From positions 38,070 to 102,069 of the forward strand of contig JAYTOK010000020.1 in assembly GCA_043747835.1 (NCBI GenBank): a stretch of DNA of 64,000 bases, in the 5' to 3' direction. This document shows, one piece after another, positions 25,852-34,230 of the stretch. A program made the translations under genes and the position numbers. A model generated the notes under the pieces. That model had not been told where the DNA came from. It saw only the letters and a list, made by a program, of their open reading frames with translations, and ran no database searches. The DNA comes from CADEED01 sp043747835. GTDB taxonomy: Bacteria; Pseudomonadota; Gammaproteobacteria; Steroidobacterales; Steroidobacteraceae. Position 1 is the stretch's first letter. The number at the start of each line of letters is the position of its first letter.

Positions 25852-27828
25852 ATGTTCCGCAGAATCACCCTGCGATATCTCGCCGCGTCGCTGCTCGCGC
25901 TGTTCGCCCTCGGCGCCGCGTCGCAGACACAGGCGCAAACTCCGGTTCGCATCATGCCGCTCGGCGATTCGATCACGTCGAGTCCCGGGTGCTGGCGCGC
26001 CTATCTATGGGGACAGCTGCAAACCGCCGGCTACACGAACATCGACTTCGTCGGCAGTACTTCCGACGGCGGCAGCTGCAGCCCCGGATTCACGTACGAC
26101 CAGAATCACGAAGGACACAGCGGCTTCGCGATCACGGGCATTGCCGACGGAAACCAGTTGCCGCCATGGCTCACCGCGGCTCAGCCCGACATCATCGTGA
26201 TGCATCTCGGAACGAACGACATGTGGGGCGGCTGGATTCCGCTCGAAACCAAGATCACGGCGCTCACGAAACTCATCGGGCAGATGCGCACGTACAAGGC
26301 GAACATCAAGCTCGTCGCCGCGCAGATCATCCCCATGAACGCGGACGGCTGCACCACCTGCATGTCCGACGTCATCGCGTTCAACAGCGCGTTGGCGACT
26401 CTGGCCGCGAGTCTCTCGACCGCGCAGTCGCCTATCTACGTGGTGGATCAGTGGACCGGCTTCGATGTCGTCGCCGACACGTATGACCGCGTGCATCCGG
26501 GCACTTCCGGCTTCATCAAGATGGCGAACAAGTTCTATCCGGCCGTCGCGCAGGCGCTGAACGGCGGCACGACGCCGTCGTACTCGCTCAATGTCACGAA
26601 GTCCGGAGCCGGCACGGGCACGGTCACCTCCGCGCCTTCCGGCATCAACTGCGGCACGACGTGCGCCGCGAGCTTCACGGGTGGCACATCCGTCACACTC
26701 ACGGCGTCGCCGGCCAGCGGCTCCACGTTCGCGGGCTGGAGCGGCGCCTGCACCGGTACCGGCACTTGCGCCGTGTCGATGTCGCAGGCGCGTTCCGTGA
26801 CCGCGGCGTTCAACTCCACGACCACGACGTTCGCGCTCAGCGTCACGAAGTCGGGCTCGGGCAGCGGAACCGTGACGTCCGCGCCGGCCGGCATCAGCTG
26901 CGGCAGCGTCTGTTCGGCTAACTACACCAGCGGGACGTCGGTGACGCTCACCGCCGCGGCGACCGCGGGCTCCACGTTCGCGGGCTGGGGCGGCGTCTGC
27001 AGTGGCACGAGCACGTGCACGACGACCCTGTCTCAGGCGCGCGCGGTAACCGCGACGTTCAACACGTCGTCGACGCCGAGCTTCGCGCTGACCGTGGCGA
27101 AGGCCGGCGCGGGCACCGGCGTCGTGACGTCCTCACCGTCCGCGATTAACTGCGGCAGCACGTGCAGCGCGAGCTTCACGAGCGGCACCTCCGTGACGCT
27201 CACCGCGTCGGCGGCCACCAACTCGGCGTTTGCCGGCTGGAGCGGAGCGTGCTCCGGAACGGGCGCGTGCACGGTGTCGATGACGCAGGCGCGCTCGGTG
27301 ACGGCGACGTTCAACGCCTCGGCGACTTTCGCACTCACGGTGACGAAGGCGGGATCGGGCGCAGGTGCGGTGGTCTCTTCACCGTCCGGCATCAACTGCG
27401 GCTCGACCTGCAGCGCCAACTACGGCGGCAATGCGTCCGTCACGCTCACGGCGACGGCCGACAGCGGCTCGACGTTCGCGGGCTGGGGCGGCGCCTGCAC
27501 CGGTACAGGCAGCTGCGTGCTGACGCTGAGCCAGGCGCGTTCGGTAATCGCCACGTTCAACACGAGCGGCGGTACTGGCGGCACCTGCCTGAACCCCGTC
27601 ACGTTTTCGGGCAACAGCGGCAATTTCAACACGACCGCAGCAGTTTGTTACCGGACCAACGCGACCGTGAACGGTTGGGGTTGCTACAACTTCGACGGCC
27701 GCACATTGACGGTCGGCGGTGTCGCGCGAACCTGCGGACAAGTGCCGCTGACGCGCTCCGCGGACGGGTACTACTACTTCTCCGCCAGCGCTGGCCAGTT
27801 TCCGTGGGCCGGGCTGTTCACTTGGTAG
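25852..27828 (+). CDS. Secreted SGNH esterase, CE3-like, with InlB-B-like repeats and C-terminal module
   Basis: 658 residues from the ATG at 25852, which has an ideal AAGGAGG. Signal peptide to about residue 29. The SGNH hydrolase domain spans about 30-240: block I serine in MPLGDSIT, block III in HLGTNDMWGG, and the Asp/His pair in DRVHPGTSG. CW residues after the serine and overall pattern resemble CE3 acetyl-xylan esterases. Four Cys-rich InlB-B-like repeats follow (about 243-570), then an 80-residue terminal module nearly identical to that of the GH5 enzyme. It probably deacetylates plant polysaccharide. Confidence 0.88.
   Translation: MFRRITLRYLAASLLALFALGAASQTQAQTPVRIMPLGDSITSSPGCWRAYLWGQLQTAGYTNIDFVGSTSDGGSCSPGFTYDQNHEGHSGFAITGIADGNQLPPWLTAAQPDIIVMHLGTNDMWGGWIPLETKITALTKLIGQMRTYKANIKLVAAQIIPMNADGCTTCMSDVIAFNSALATLAASLSTAQSPIYVVDQWTGFDVVADTYDRVHPGTSGFIKMANKFYPAVAQALNGGTTPSYSLNVTKSGAGTGTVTSAPSGINCGTTCAASFTGGTSVTLTASPASGSTFAGWSGACTGTGTCAVSMSQARSVTAAFNSTTTTFALSVTKSGSGSGTVTSAPAGISCGSVCSANYTSGTSVTLTAAATAGSTFAGWGGVCSGTSTCTTTLSQARAVTATFNTSSTPSFALTVAKAGAGTGVVTSSPSAINCGSTCSASFTSGTSVTLTASAATNSAFAGWSGACSGTGACTVSMTQARSVTATFNASATFALTVTKAGSGAGAVVSSPSGINCGSTCSANYGGNASVTLTATADSGSTFAGWGGACTGTGSCVLTLSQARSVIATFNTSGGTGGTCLNPVTFSGNSGNFNTTAAVCYRTNATVNGWGCYNFDGRTLTVGGVARTCGQVPLTRSADGYYYFSASAGQFPWAGLFTW
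26580..27565 (+). repeat. Four tandem InlB-B-like repeat units in the esterase gene
   Basis: Four units of about 80 codons, each with a start like FALSVTKSGSGSGTVTS, INCGxxCSA and FAGWSGACTGTGTCAVS patterns. They match the units at 12138-13125 closely in protein and DNA. Confidence 0.8.
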
Positions 27829-27839
27829 TTAGTTATACA

Positions 27840-27870
27840 GAGCGGGCGTGCCCCTCGGGCACGCCCGCTC
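27840..27870 (+). terminator. Hairpin terminator after the esterase gene
   Basis: A perfect 14-bp stem (GAGCGGGCGTGCCC, 27840-27853, with 27857-27870) and 3-nt loop. It separates the esterase from the downstream PL1 gene, which must then have its own promoter or depend on readthrough. Confidence 0.75.
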
Positions 27871-27904
27871 CCGATAAAGAGCGAGAACGTCTTAGGAGGG
27901 CGAC

Positions 27905-29650
27905 ATGAATTTCGAATGGAAGCGGATTGCGTTGGTGGCCGCATGGCTGGGCTCTCTACCGGCGGCCGCCGTCGTGCCCGGGTTCGCCGGAAACGTCACG
28001 GGCGGCGGTAGCTCGACGCCCGTCGTCGTCAGCACGCTTGCCGCCGCGCAGACCGCGGTCAACAACTACTCCGGCAGCGGCGGACTCGTCCTCCACTACA
28101 ACGGCACCTTCGACGAGCAGGCAATCCTCAACAACATCTGCGGCCAGTGGAGCAAGCCCGCCCAGGAGTTGTCGATCAGCGGCAAGAACGACATCACCGT
28201 TCTGGGCCTGGATGGCTCGAAAGCCAACTTCGGCATCCGGATCAAGGGTACGTCGAACAACATCATCGTGCGCAACATGAAGATTGGTCTGCTGCCCGGT
28301 GGCGCCAGCAACGGCGATCTCATCGGCATCGAAGCCAACTCGCACCACGTCTGGATCGATCACAACGAGCTCTACACGCGGAACATGAAGTGCGAGGGCA
28401 CGCCGGACGACGACACCACGTTCGACGGCATGCTGGACATCAAGAACTCGGCCAGCTTCGTCACCGTCTCGTACAACTACCTGCACGATCACGCGAAGGT
28501 CGGGCTGATCGGCGCGAGCGACACGGACAGCGCCGAACGGCGCGTGACTTACGCGCACAACCGCTACGAGAACCTGGGCTCGCGCCTGCCGTTCCAGCGC
28601 TTCGGCTTCGTGCACTCGTACAACAACTGGTTCAACAACATCACCGGCAGCGGCATCAACCCGCGCATGGGTGGGCACATCCTCATCGAGAACAACTTCT
28701 TCGAGAACGCACTGAACCCGGTGTTCTCGCAGTCGACGATCCTCGGCCAATGGGATCTGCGCAACAACAACACTCGCAGCTCCGCCGACAACGCGACCTA
28801 CAACATCCGCTGGACGGCTTGCTCGGGCAGCACGCCGTGCCAGAAGGCGACGAACTGGGCGACGACCGCGACATTTCCCATCTCGCTGCCCTACACGTAC
28901 ACGACGTACGCGCCCGAGATCTCGAAGTGCATCGCGTTGAATGCCGCGGGCGCGGGCAAGGGTCTTCGTGAGGCGGTCGACGTGCTGGGCTCATGCGGTG
29001 GCACCTCCAACAACCTCACCGTGTCCCCCACGTCGATTTCGCTGGGCGCCGCCGCCGCTTCCTCGCCGATCGCGGTGACCGCAAACGTGAGCTGGACGGC
29101 CAGCGACGACCAGAGCTGGCTCAGTGTCTCGCCGGCATCGGGCGCGAGCAATGGCAGTGTGTCCGCGAGCGCAACCGCCAACACGGGCAGCTCGAGTCGC
29201 AACGGCGTCGTGACCGTGACGGGAGGCGGTATCTCACGAACGGTAGCGGTCACCCAAACAGGCCAGTCGGCGAGCGCCGTCTATCAAACCGAGAGCGGCA
29301 GCGTCGGCGGCGGTACCGTGCTCGAGAGCAGCAACGGCGGCTACAACGGCACGGGCTACGTGAATGCGCCGGCCAGTGGCGGCTTCTCGCAAAACACGAA
29401 TGTCGACGGCCGCGGGGGCGGCTCGAAGACCTTGCGCGTCCGCTTCGCGCTCGGTGTCGCGGCGTCGCGAACGGGCCAGCTCGTCGTGAACGGCACGACG
29501 ACAAGCATCACCTTCGCATCGACGGGTAGCTGGACGACGTGGCAGACGCAGAACGTCACCGTGACGCTCAACAACAACTCCAGCAACACGATCCGGTTTC
29601 AGTCGACCGGCCAGGACCTGGCCAACATAGACCAGATAGAAATTCTCTAA
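27905..29650 (+). CDS. Secreted PL1 pectate lyase with BACON-like and CBM35-like domains
   Basis: 581 residues: signal peptide 1-20, PL1 beta-helix about 25-355, a BACON-type domain about 365-450 (SWTASDDQSWLSVSPASG), and a CBM35-like domain about 460-581 (QTESGSVGGG..NVDGRGGGSKTLRVRF). Lyase motifs are HHVWIDHNELYT, DGMLDIKNSASFVTVSYN and RLPFQRFGFVHSYNN, which carries the catalytic RxPxxR. TAGGAGG precedes the ATG. It differs from the PL1 at 24122 in domain layout, so the two are not a recent tandem duplication. It should degrade pectate while bound to the cell wall. Confidence 0.93.
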   Translation: MNFEWKRIALVAAWLGSLPAAAVVPGFAGNVTGGGSSTPVVVSTLAAAQTAVNNYSGSGGLVLHYNGTFDEQAILNNICGQWSKPAQELSISGKNDITVLGLDGSKANFGIRIKGTSNNIIVRNMKIGLLPGGASNGDLIGIEANSHHVWIDHNELYTRNMKCEGTPDDDTTFDGMLDIKNSASFVTVSYNYLHDHAKVGLIGASDTDSAERRVTYAHNRYENLGSRLPFQRFGFVHSYNNWFNNITGSGINPRMGGHILIENNFFENALNPVFSQSTILGQWDLRNNNTRSSADNATYNIRWTACSGSTPCQKATNWATTATFPISLPYTYTTYAPEISKCIALNAAGAGKGLREAVDVLGSCGGTSNNLTVSPTSISLGAAAASSPIAVTANVSWTASDDQSWLSVSPASGASNGSVSASATANTGSSSRNGVVTVTGGGISRTVAVTQTGQSASAVYQTESGSVGGGTVLESSNGGYNGTGYVNAPASGGFSQNTNVDGRGGGSKTLRVRFALGVAASRTGQLVVNGTTTSITFASTGSWTTWQTQNVTVTLNNNSSNTIRFQSTGQDLANIDQIEIL

Positions 29651-29672
29651 CTAGCAGGAATGACCACGGGGT

Positions 29673-29694
29673 GGCGCACCGCGGGCGGTGCGCC
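29673..29694. terminator. Bidirectional hairpin terminator
   Basis: An 8-bp perfect stem (GGCGCACC, 29673-29680, with 29687-29694) and 6-nt loop between the convergent PL1 and permease genes. Confidence 0.65.
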
Positions 29695-29700
29695 CTCTTC

Positions 29701-31077
29701 TCAAGTCTGCGCGGCGGCAGGGCTTTCCCGCCGCACCCACCACAACACCACGCCACCGACCGCCAGCATCGCCAGTCCCGCGAGCGCGCCCAGCTTCACG
29801 TACGCGACGCTCGACCACAGCACGAACAGGCACGATGCGACGAACACCAGCGGCAGCCAGGGGAACAGCGGCACGCGAAACGGTCGCGGCAGGTCCGGAC
29901 GCTTCCAGCGCAGCAGGATCACCGCGAACCCACTCAGCGCGAGGAACAGCCAGAACACGGGCGAGGAATAGTCGACCATCGTGACGAACCCATCGCGCGT
30001 GTACGTCCCGAAGCCCACCAGCAGAATGCCGACGACGCCTTGCGAGACGATGCCCGCGACGGGAATGCCGCGCCCGACGTTCCACCCGCCGAGGCTCGCA
30101 AGTCGCGGCCAGTCCGCCGCGGCGGCGTACGTGGTTCTCGCGCCCACGACGATCGTCGCGTTGATGGAGGTCAGAGTCGCCATCGAGATCGCCAACGCGG
30201 TCAGAATGCCGGCCCAGCCGCCGAACGCACGCGCGATCACGTCGGACGCTGGCGTTCGACTCGCGGCGAGTCCTTCGAGGCCGAGGCCGCGCCACAGCGC
30301 CCAGTTCGCCAGTAGGTAGAGCACCGTGATCGTGACGATCGACGCGATCAGCGCGCGCACCATGCCCCGCTGCGCGTCGCGCACTTCGGCGGACAGCGTC
30401 GACACCTCGCTCCAGCCGCTGAACGCGAACAACACGAACAACAGTGCGAGACCAAATGTGCCGGGAAAGCCGGCCTGCGTCGCGGGTTCGGCCACCAGCG
30501 GCGGCGCACCCGCAATCGCGATCGCGACTCCCGCCGCGAACACGATCAGCAATCCGGCCACCTCGAGGCCCGTCATCGCATAGTCCGCGGATTGCCCCGC
30601 GTACAGACCCTTGAGGTTGAACAACGTCATCGCGACGATCGTGATCAGCGCATACCACGACGAACCGTGCGACCCGAGCGACCACACGGAGTTCGCGTAG
30701 TCGCCGAGCACGAAGCCCAGCAAGGCAAGCGAGCCGGTGTTGATGACGGCGAAACGCGCCCACGCAAACAGGAACGCGATCGAGCGGCCGTACGTCGTCT
30801 TGAGGAAGTGATAGTCGCCACCGGCGCTCGGCAACATCGTCGCGAGTTCGGCGAAACACAGCGCGCCCGCAAGGGAGATGGCGCCGCCAGCGAGCCACGC
30901 GGCGAAGAACCACGTGGCCGAGCCGGCGTTGGCGGCGATCTCGGCGGGGGAGCGAAAGATGCCGGCGCCCACGACCATGGCGACGGCGACCATCACCACG
31001 TACAGAACGCTGACGTGGCGAGTCGGCCGATCCGCTGCTTCCCCGACCGGCAGGCTCGATCGTTGTGAGGGCGTCAT
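29701..31077 (-). CDS. APC-superfamily amino acid or polyamine permease
   Basis: A 458-residue inner-membrane carrier with about 12 hydrophobic segments. The first helix has the APC signature VVGAGIFRSPAEIA, and LAGGAISLAGALCFAELATMLPSAGGDYHFLK is a typical TM2-3 segment (broken here at TM boundaries). Substrate is not predictable; amino acid uptake is most common in this group. Its start lies 57 bp from the divergent serine hydrolase start, so the promoters overlap. It shows no clear link to polysaccharide breakdown. Confidence 0.88.
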   Translation of the reverse strand: MTPSQRSSLPVGEAADRPTRHVSVLYVVMVAVAMVVGAGIFRSPAEIAANAGSATWFFAAWLAGGAISLAGALCFAELATMLPSAGGDYHFLKTTYGRSIAFLFAWARFAVINTGSLALLGFVLGDYANSVWSLGSHGSSWYALITIVAMTLFNLKGLYAGQSADYAMTGLEVAGLLIVFAAGVAIAIAGAPPLVAEPATQAGFPGTFGLALLFVLFAFSGWSEVSTLSAEVRDAQRGMVRALIASIVTITVLYLLANWALWRGLGLEGLAASRTPASDVIARAFGGWAGILTALAISMATLTSINATIVVGARTTYAAAADWPRLASLGGWNVGRGIPVAGIVSQGVVGILLVGFGTYTRDGFVTMVDYSSPVFWLFLALSGFAVILLRWKRPDLPRPFRVPLFPWLPLVFVASCLFVLWSSVAYVKLGALAGLAMLAVGGVVLWWVRRESPAAAQT

Positions 31078-31133
31078 GCCGAAGTTATATCCGGATGTTC
31101 AAACGTCCGGTACAGCGACAGAGTCTCAACCGA

Positions 31134-32942
31134 ATGAATGCCCGCTTTTGTATCAAGCTCCATTTGAGTGCAGTCGCGTTGCTGATGCTCGCATCCTCTC
31201 GGGCAGTCGACGCGTGCGATCTCGATTGCTCTTTGTCACGGCTGCTTGCGGAAGAAAAGATCGCGGGAGCCGTCTATGCGCTGGTCGACGGCGAAGCCGC
31301 TCGATCTGGCGCCGTCGGCTTTTCACATCATCCCGATGCCGTACCACTGCGCGCTGATGCAAAGATGCATGTGGGCTCGATTGCGAAGACATTCATTTCG
31401 CTCGGCGTACTGCGGCTCGTGACACAAGGACGCGCCGATCTCGACGCGCCGCTGGCCATGCTGTTGCCGGACATCGGCATCGACAACCCGTGGCAGGCGC
31501 GCAATCCCGTCACGCTGCGGCATCTGCTCGACCACACTGCCGGCTTCGACGATGTCCATCTGTGGCAAGTCTTCACGCGGCACGTCGATCCACGCGCCCC
31601 GCTCTCGGGCGCATTCGAGGGCGGCGGCAATCTGCTGCGGGTCCGCTTCGAGCCGGGCTCGCAATTCTCGTACTCGAACATGGGCTACACGCTTGCGGCC
31701 ATGGCCATCGAGTCGATCACGGGGGAGCGCTACGAATCGTGGCTGGACCGCGAGTTGTTAGGTCCGCTCGAAATGACGGACAGCACGTTCGAGTTTCGCA
31801 GCCAGACCGGAGTGACCGCCGATCCGCGCCTCGCCTGGGGGCACCAGGAGGACTTCACGCCGGTATCCGCCTTGGCCGTCTGGGTGCGCCCCGCCGCGCA
31901 ATTCACGACGACGGCCAACGACATGATTCGAGCCGCGCGCTTCCTGCTGAGCGACGGGCGGCGCGACGGCGCGGCTTTCATCGACGCAGACCTGATGCGG
32001 GGAATGGGCCGCGCCACCACCAAAGCCGCGAAGGCGGGGCTCGCGGTCGGCTATGCACTCGGCCTCGCCACGCGCGACCGTCACGGCGCCGTCGGCCTCT
32101 GCCATCTCGGCGATATCGTCGGGTTCCACGCCGCGTTTTGCGTCTACCCCGAACAGCGCAAGGCGTACTTCTTCTCCCTCAACAGCGACAGCGAGACGGC
32201 AAACTACTCGCGGTTCGACGCCCAGTTGGTAAAGGCATTGGGCGTTGCATCTCCGGCGTCGCCGATTGCCGCCACTGCCATCTCGCCGGACTGGCGGGGC
32301 CGTTATGCGCGCGCTCCCGCCAGATTCGAAAGCTTCCGCTACTTCGATCTGCTTCTGGATAGCGTTGTGCTCGACGTCGATGGGGACGCCGTCATACTGC
32401 GGCGGATCGGCAGCCAAGCGCAGCCGCTGGCGCCCGTCGGACCGAATCTCCTGCGCGGACCGGATCGAAAGACGGCCTCACATGTTCTGCTCGCCGGCGC
32501 TGACGGCATCACCGGATTCAGCGACGGCAACGGCATGTTCCAGCGCGTCAGCGATCTGCGTTTCTTCGGCAACTGGCTGAGTCTCGCATTGGGAGCGCTC
32601 GGCCTTCTCTCGTTGATGATCCTGATCCCGCTGCGAAGGCTGACGCGCGGCGAATCACTGTGGCCGCCCGCAACGTTCGCGCTGGTCCTGATGCTGGTGC
32701 CACTGCCGCTGTTCGCGACACAGCCGTTCGTGACCATCGGTGACGCGACGCCGGCAAGCGTCGCGCTGTATCTCGCGACCATCGCATTGCCGCTGGCAAT
32801 GGCCGCGCATGTATTCTGGGCGGTCCGCCATCGCCGTCGAGTCCGCGCGTGGCCGCTGCACGTCGCGTCGGCGCTGCTCGTCCAGCAGTGGTGTGCGGCG
32901 CTTTGGACCTGGGAACTGTTGCCGTTCGCGACGTGGAGATAG
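31134..32942 (+). CDS. Class C beta-lactamase-like serine hydrolase with C-terminal membrane helices
   Basis: 602 residues from the ATG at 31134, chosen for its signal peptide (MNARFCIKLHLSAVALLMLA); in-frame ATGs exist 13 and 23 codons upstream. The SxxK motif is SIAK in HVGSIAKTFISLG and the YxN motif is YSN in FSYSNMGYTLAAM. After a lipocalin-like middle region (about 385-480), the last 120 residues hold about four transmembrane helices, so the catalytic domain is probably anchored to the inner membrane and faces the periplasm. It may be an esterase, peptidase or transpeptidase-related enzyme; antibiotic resistance should not be assumed. Confidence 0.85.
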   Translation: MNARFCIKLHLSAVALLMLASSRAVDACDLDCSLSRLLAEEKIAGAVYALVDGEAARSGAVGFSHHPDAVPLRADAKMHVGSIAKTFISLGVLRLVTQGRADLDAPLAMLLPDIGIDNPWQARNPVTLRHLLDHTAGFDDVHLWQVFTRHVDPRAPLSGAFEGGGNLLRVRFEPGSQFSYSNMGYTLAAMAIESITGERYESWLDRELLGPLEMTDSTFEFRSQTGVTADPRLAWGHQEDFTPVSALAVWVRPAAQFTTTANDMIRAARFLLSDGRRDGAAFIDADLMRGMGRATTKAAKAGLAVGYALGLATRDRHGAVGLCHLGDIVGFHAAFCVYPEQRKAYFFSLNSDSETANYSRFDAQLVKALGVASPASPIAATAISPDWRGRYARAPARFESFRYFDLLLDSVVLDVDGDAVILRRIGSQAQPLAPVGPNLLRGPDRKTASHVLLAGADGITGFSDGNGMFQRVSDLRFFGNWLSLALGALGLLSLMILIPLRRLTRGESLWPPATFALVLMLVPLPLFATQPFVTIGDATPASVALYLATIALPLAMAAHVFWAVRHRRRVRAWPLHVASALLVQQWCAALWTWELLPFATWR

Positions 32943-32946
32943 AGCG

Positions 32947-32974
32947 GGACCGGAGGCTTGCGCCCCCGGCCCCT
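32947..32974. terminator. Imperfect GC-rich hairpin between convergent genes
   Basis: Arms 32947-32958 and 32963-32974 pair over 12 positions with two A-C mismatches and a TTGC loop, between the serine hydrolase and PL3 genes. Confidence 0.45.
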
Positions 32975-32984
32975 GATCACTGGC

Positions 32985-33944
32985 TCAGAACGTCACGACG
33001 CTCGTGGCCGTGCACGACGCCCAACTACCCTCGCACAGGCTCTCCGTCCTGCTGATCCGGCTGTTCCGGAGCGAGACCGTGCTCGTGGAGCTGTCGCTGC
33101 GGAACGCGACATCGCGGACGTTCGTGAGCTGACAGAGCTCGAGCGACACGTGCGCCGTGAAGTTCGTGCCGCCGTTCTGGCGAATCACCTTGCCCACGTC
33201 GTCGATCACGCAGTTGCGGATCGTGAGCGTGGTCGGGGCGTTGATCTGCCCGAACTTGTCCTGAGCATTCACGCCAGTGATGCGCGTGAGCGTCACTGGC
33301 TGGGCCACAGTTCCTTCCTTCACCGTGAATGCGTCCTCTCCCACGTTCAGCCACTGCGCGTTGTCGACGTTGCCGCCGCGATAGAAGTGGATTCCGTCCG
33401 CGCCGTTCAGGCCGATGATCACGTTGCGCAACGTCGCACCGTTCTCGACGCGGAACACCGGTAGTTGGCCCTCGGCCTGACCGCCGTCGCCCAGGGCGAG
33501 CGTCGGGTTGTACGTGCGGCAGCCGCCGTCGTACGTGCCGGCGGTCACCAGGATCGTCGCGCTCACGGTGACGCTGCCCGTCGATACGCACGTGGACCCG
33601 GTGATCTGACCGCCTTCGGGCGGGGCCGGCGGCGGCGGCGGCGGTGGCGGAGCCGGCGGTGGTGCTGGCGGTGGCGACACACCGTCGATCGGCACCGAAC
33701 ACTCGTTCGTGCCGCCGTTGATGCGACCACCGAAGGTCACCTGGTTGCAGACGAACGTGCCGCTCATCTGCTTCGAGAAGAATTTATCCGCTCGGCCGAA
33801 CGCGACCCAGATCGGTCCGGCAACTGTGCACGTCTTGTTCTCCGTGCAAATCGTCTTGTAACCGGCCGGGCGATTGCCCGCGTAAGCGCTCAGCGCGAAC
33901 GTCCCTGCGAGGACACCCAATACGACACTACTGCGAAATCTCAT
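32985..33944 (-). CDS. Secreted PL3 pectate lyase with N-terminal accessory module and Pro-rich linker
   Basis: 319 residues from the ATG at 33944, which has AAGGAGTGAGC before it. Signal peptide (MRFRSSVVLGVLAGTFALSA), a Cys-containing module of about 65 residues (RPAGYKTICTENKTCTV), a proline linker, then a small parallel beta-helix with the PL3 hallmark LNVGEDAFTVK and IIGLNGADGIHFYRGG. PL3 enzymes cleave pectate at high pH with calcium. The N-terminal module is homologous to that of the PL1 at 24122. A TGACACCGGT site lies about 75 bp upstream. Confidence 0.92.
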   Translation of the reverse strand: MRFRSSVVLGVLAGTFALSAYAGNRPAGYKTICTENKTCTVAGPIWVAFGRADKFFSKQMSGTFVCNQVTFGGRINGGTNECSVPIDGVSPPPAPPPAPPPPPPPPAPPEGGQITGSTCVSTGSVTVSATILVTAGTYDGGCRTYNPTLALGDGGQAEGQLPVFRVENGATLRNVIIGLNGADGIHFYRGGNVDNAQWLNVGEDAFTVKEGTVAQPVTLTRITGVNAQDKFGQINAPTTLTIRNCVIDDVGKVIRQNGGTNFTAHVSLELCQLTNVRDVAFRSDSSTSTVSLRNSRISRTESLCEGSWASCTATSVVTF

Positions 33945-34017
33945 GCTCACTCCTTGTGTACTTCGTTCCAACGCACGAGGGCAGTCATTGCCCTCGCCCC
34001 CAAAGTTGGCGATTTCA

Positions 34018-34031
34018 GGAAACCGGTGTCA
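34018..34031 (-). promoter_or_regulatory. TGACACCGGT operator core upstream of the PL3 gene
   Basis: Minus strand TGACACCGGTTTCC, 73 bp before the start codon. It shares ten contiguous bases with the perfect palindrome at 25554. A GATTTT box (34039-34044) 7 bp upstream with TTGTAA further upstream could be the promoter. Confidence 0.6.
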
Positions 34032-34127
34032 TCGCGGGAAAATCGCAGGAATCGGTGGCGATTACAAGTGTGGCGCACCGCTTTGCGCGTATCGAAGGCT
34101 GACTCGAACGAGAGAGCCGTTTGCGGC

Positions 34128-34218
34128 ACCCGCGCTGACCGAGAACATCGGGAACATCAACAACACTCCCGATTTTGGAATGCAGGTCGGGTATTCGTTC
34201 AATCCCGGGTGGAACTGA
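34128..34218 (+). pseudogene. Possible C-terminal remnant of an outer-membrane barrel protein
   Basis: The plus-strand frame ending at 34218 reads PALTENIGNINNTPDFG followed by MQVGYSFNPGWN and a stop. This looks like the last beta-strands of a barrel protein, with alternating hydrophobic residues and a terminal aromatic. Upstream in the same frame there is no credible coding sequence. It occupies the interval between the divergent PL3 and phosphoethanolamine transferase loci. The identification rests only on sequence pattern. Confidence 0.35.
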
Positions 34219-34230
34219 CGCCGTGGCGCC

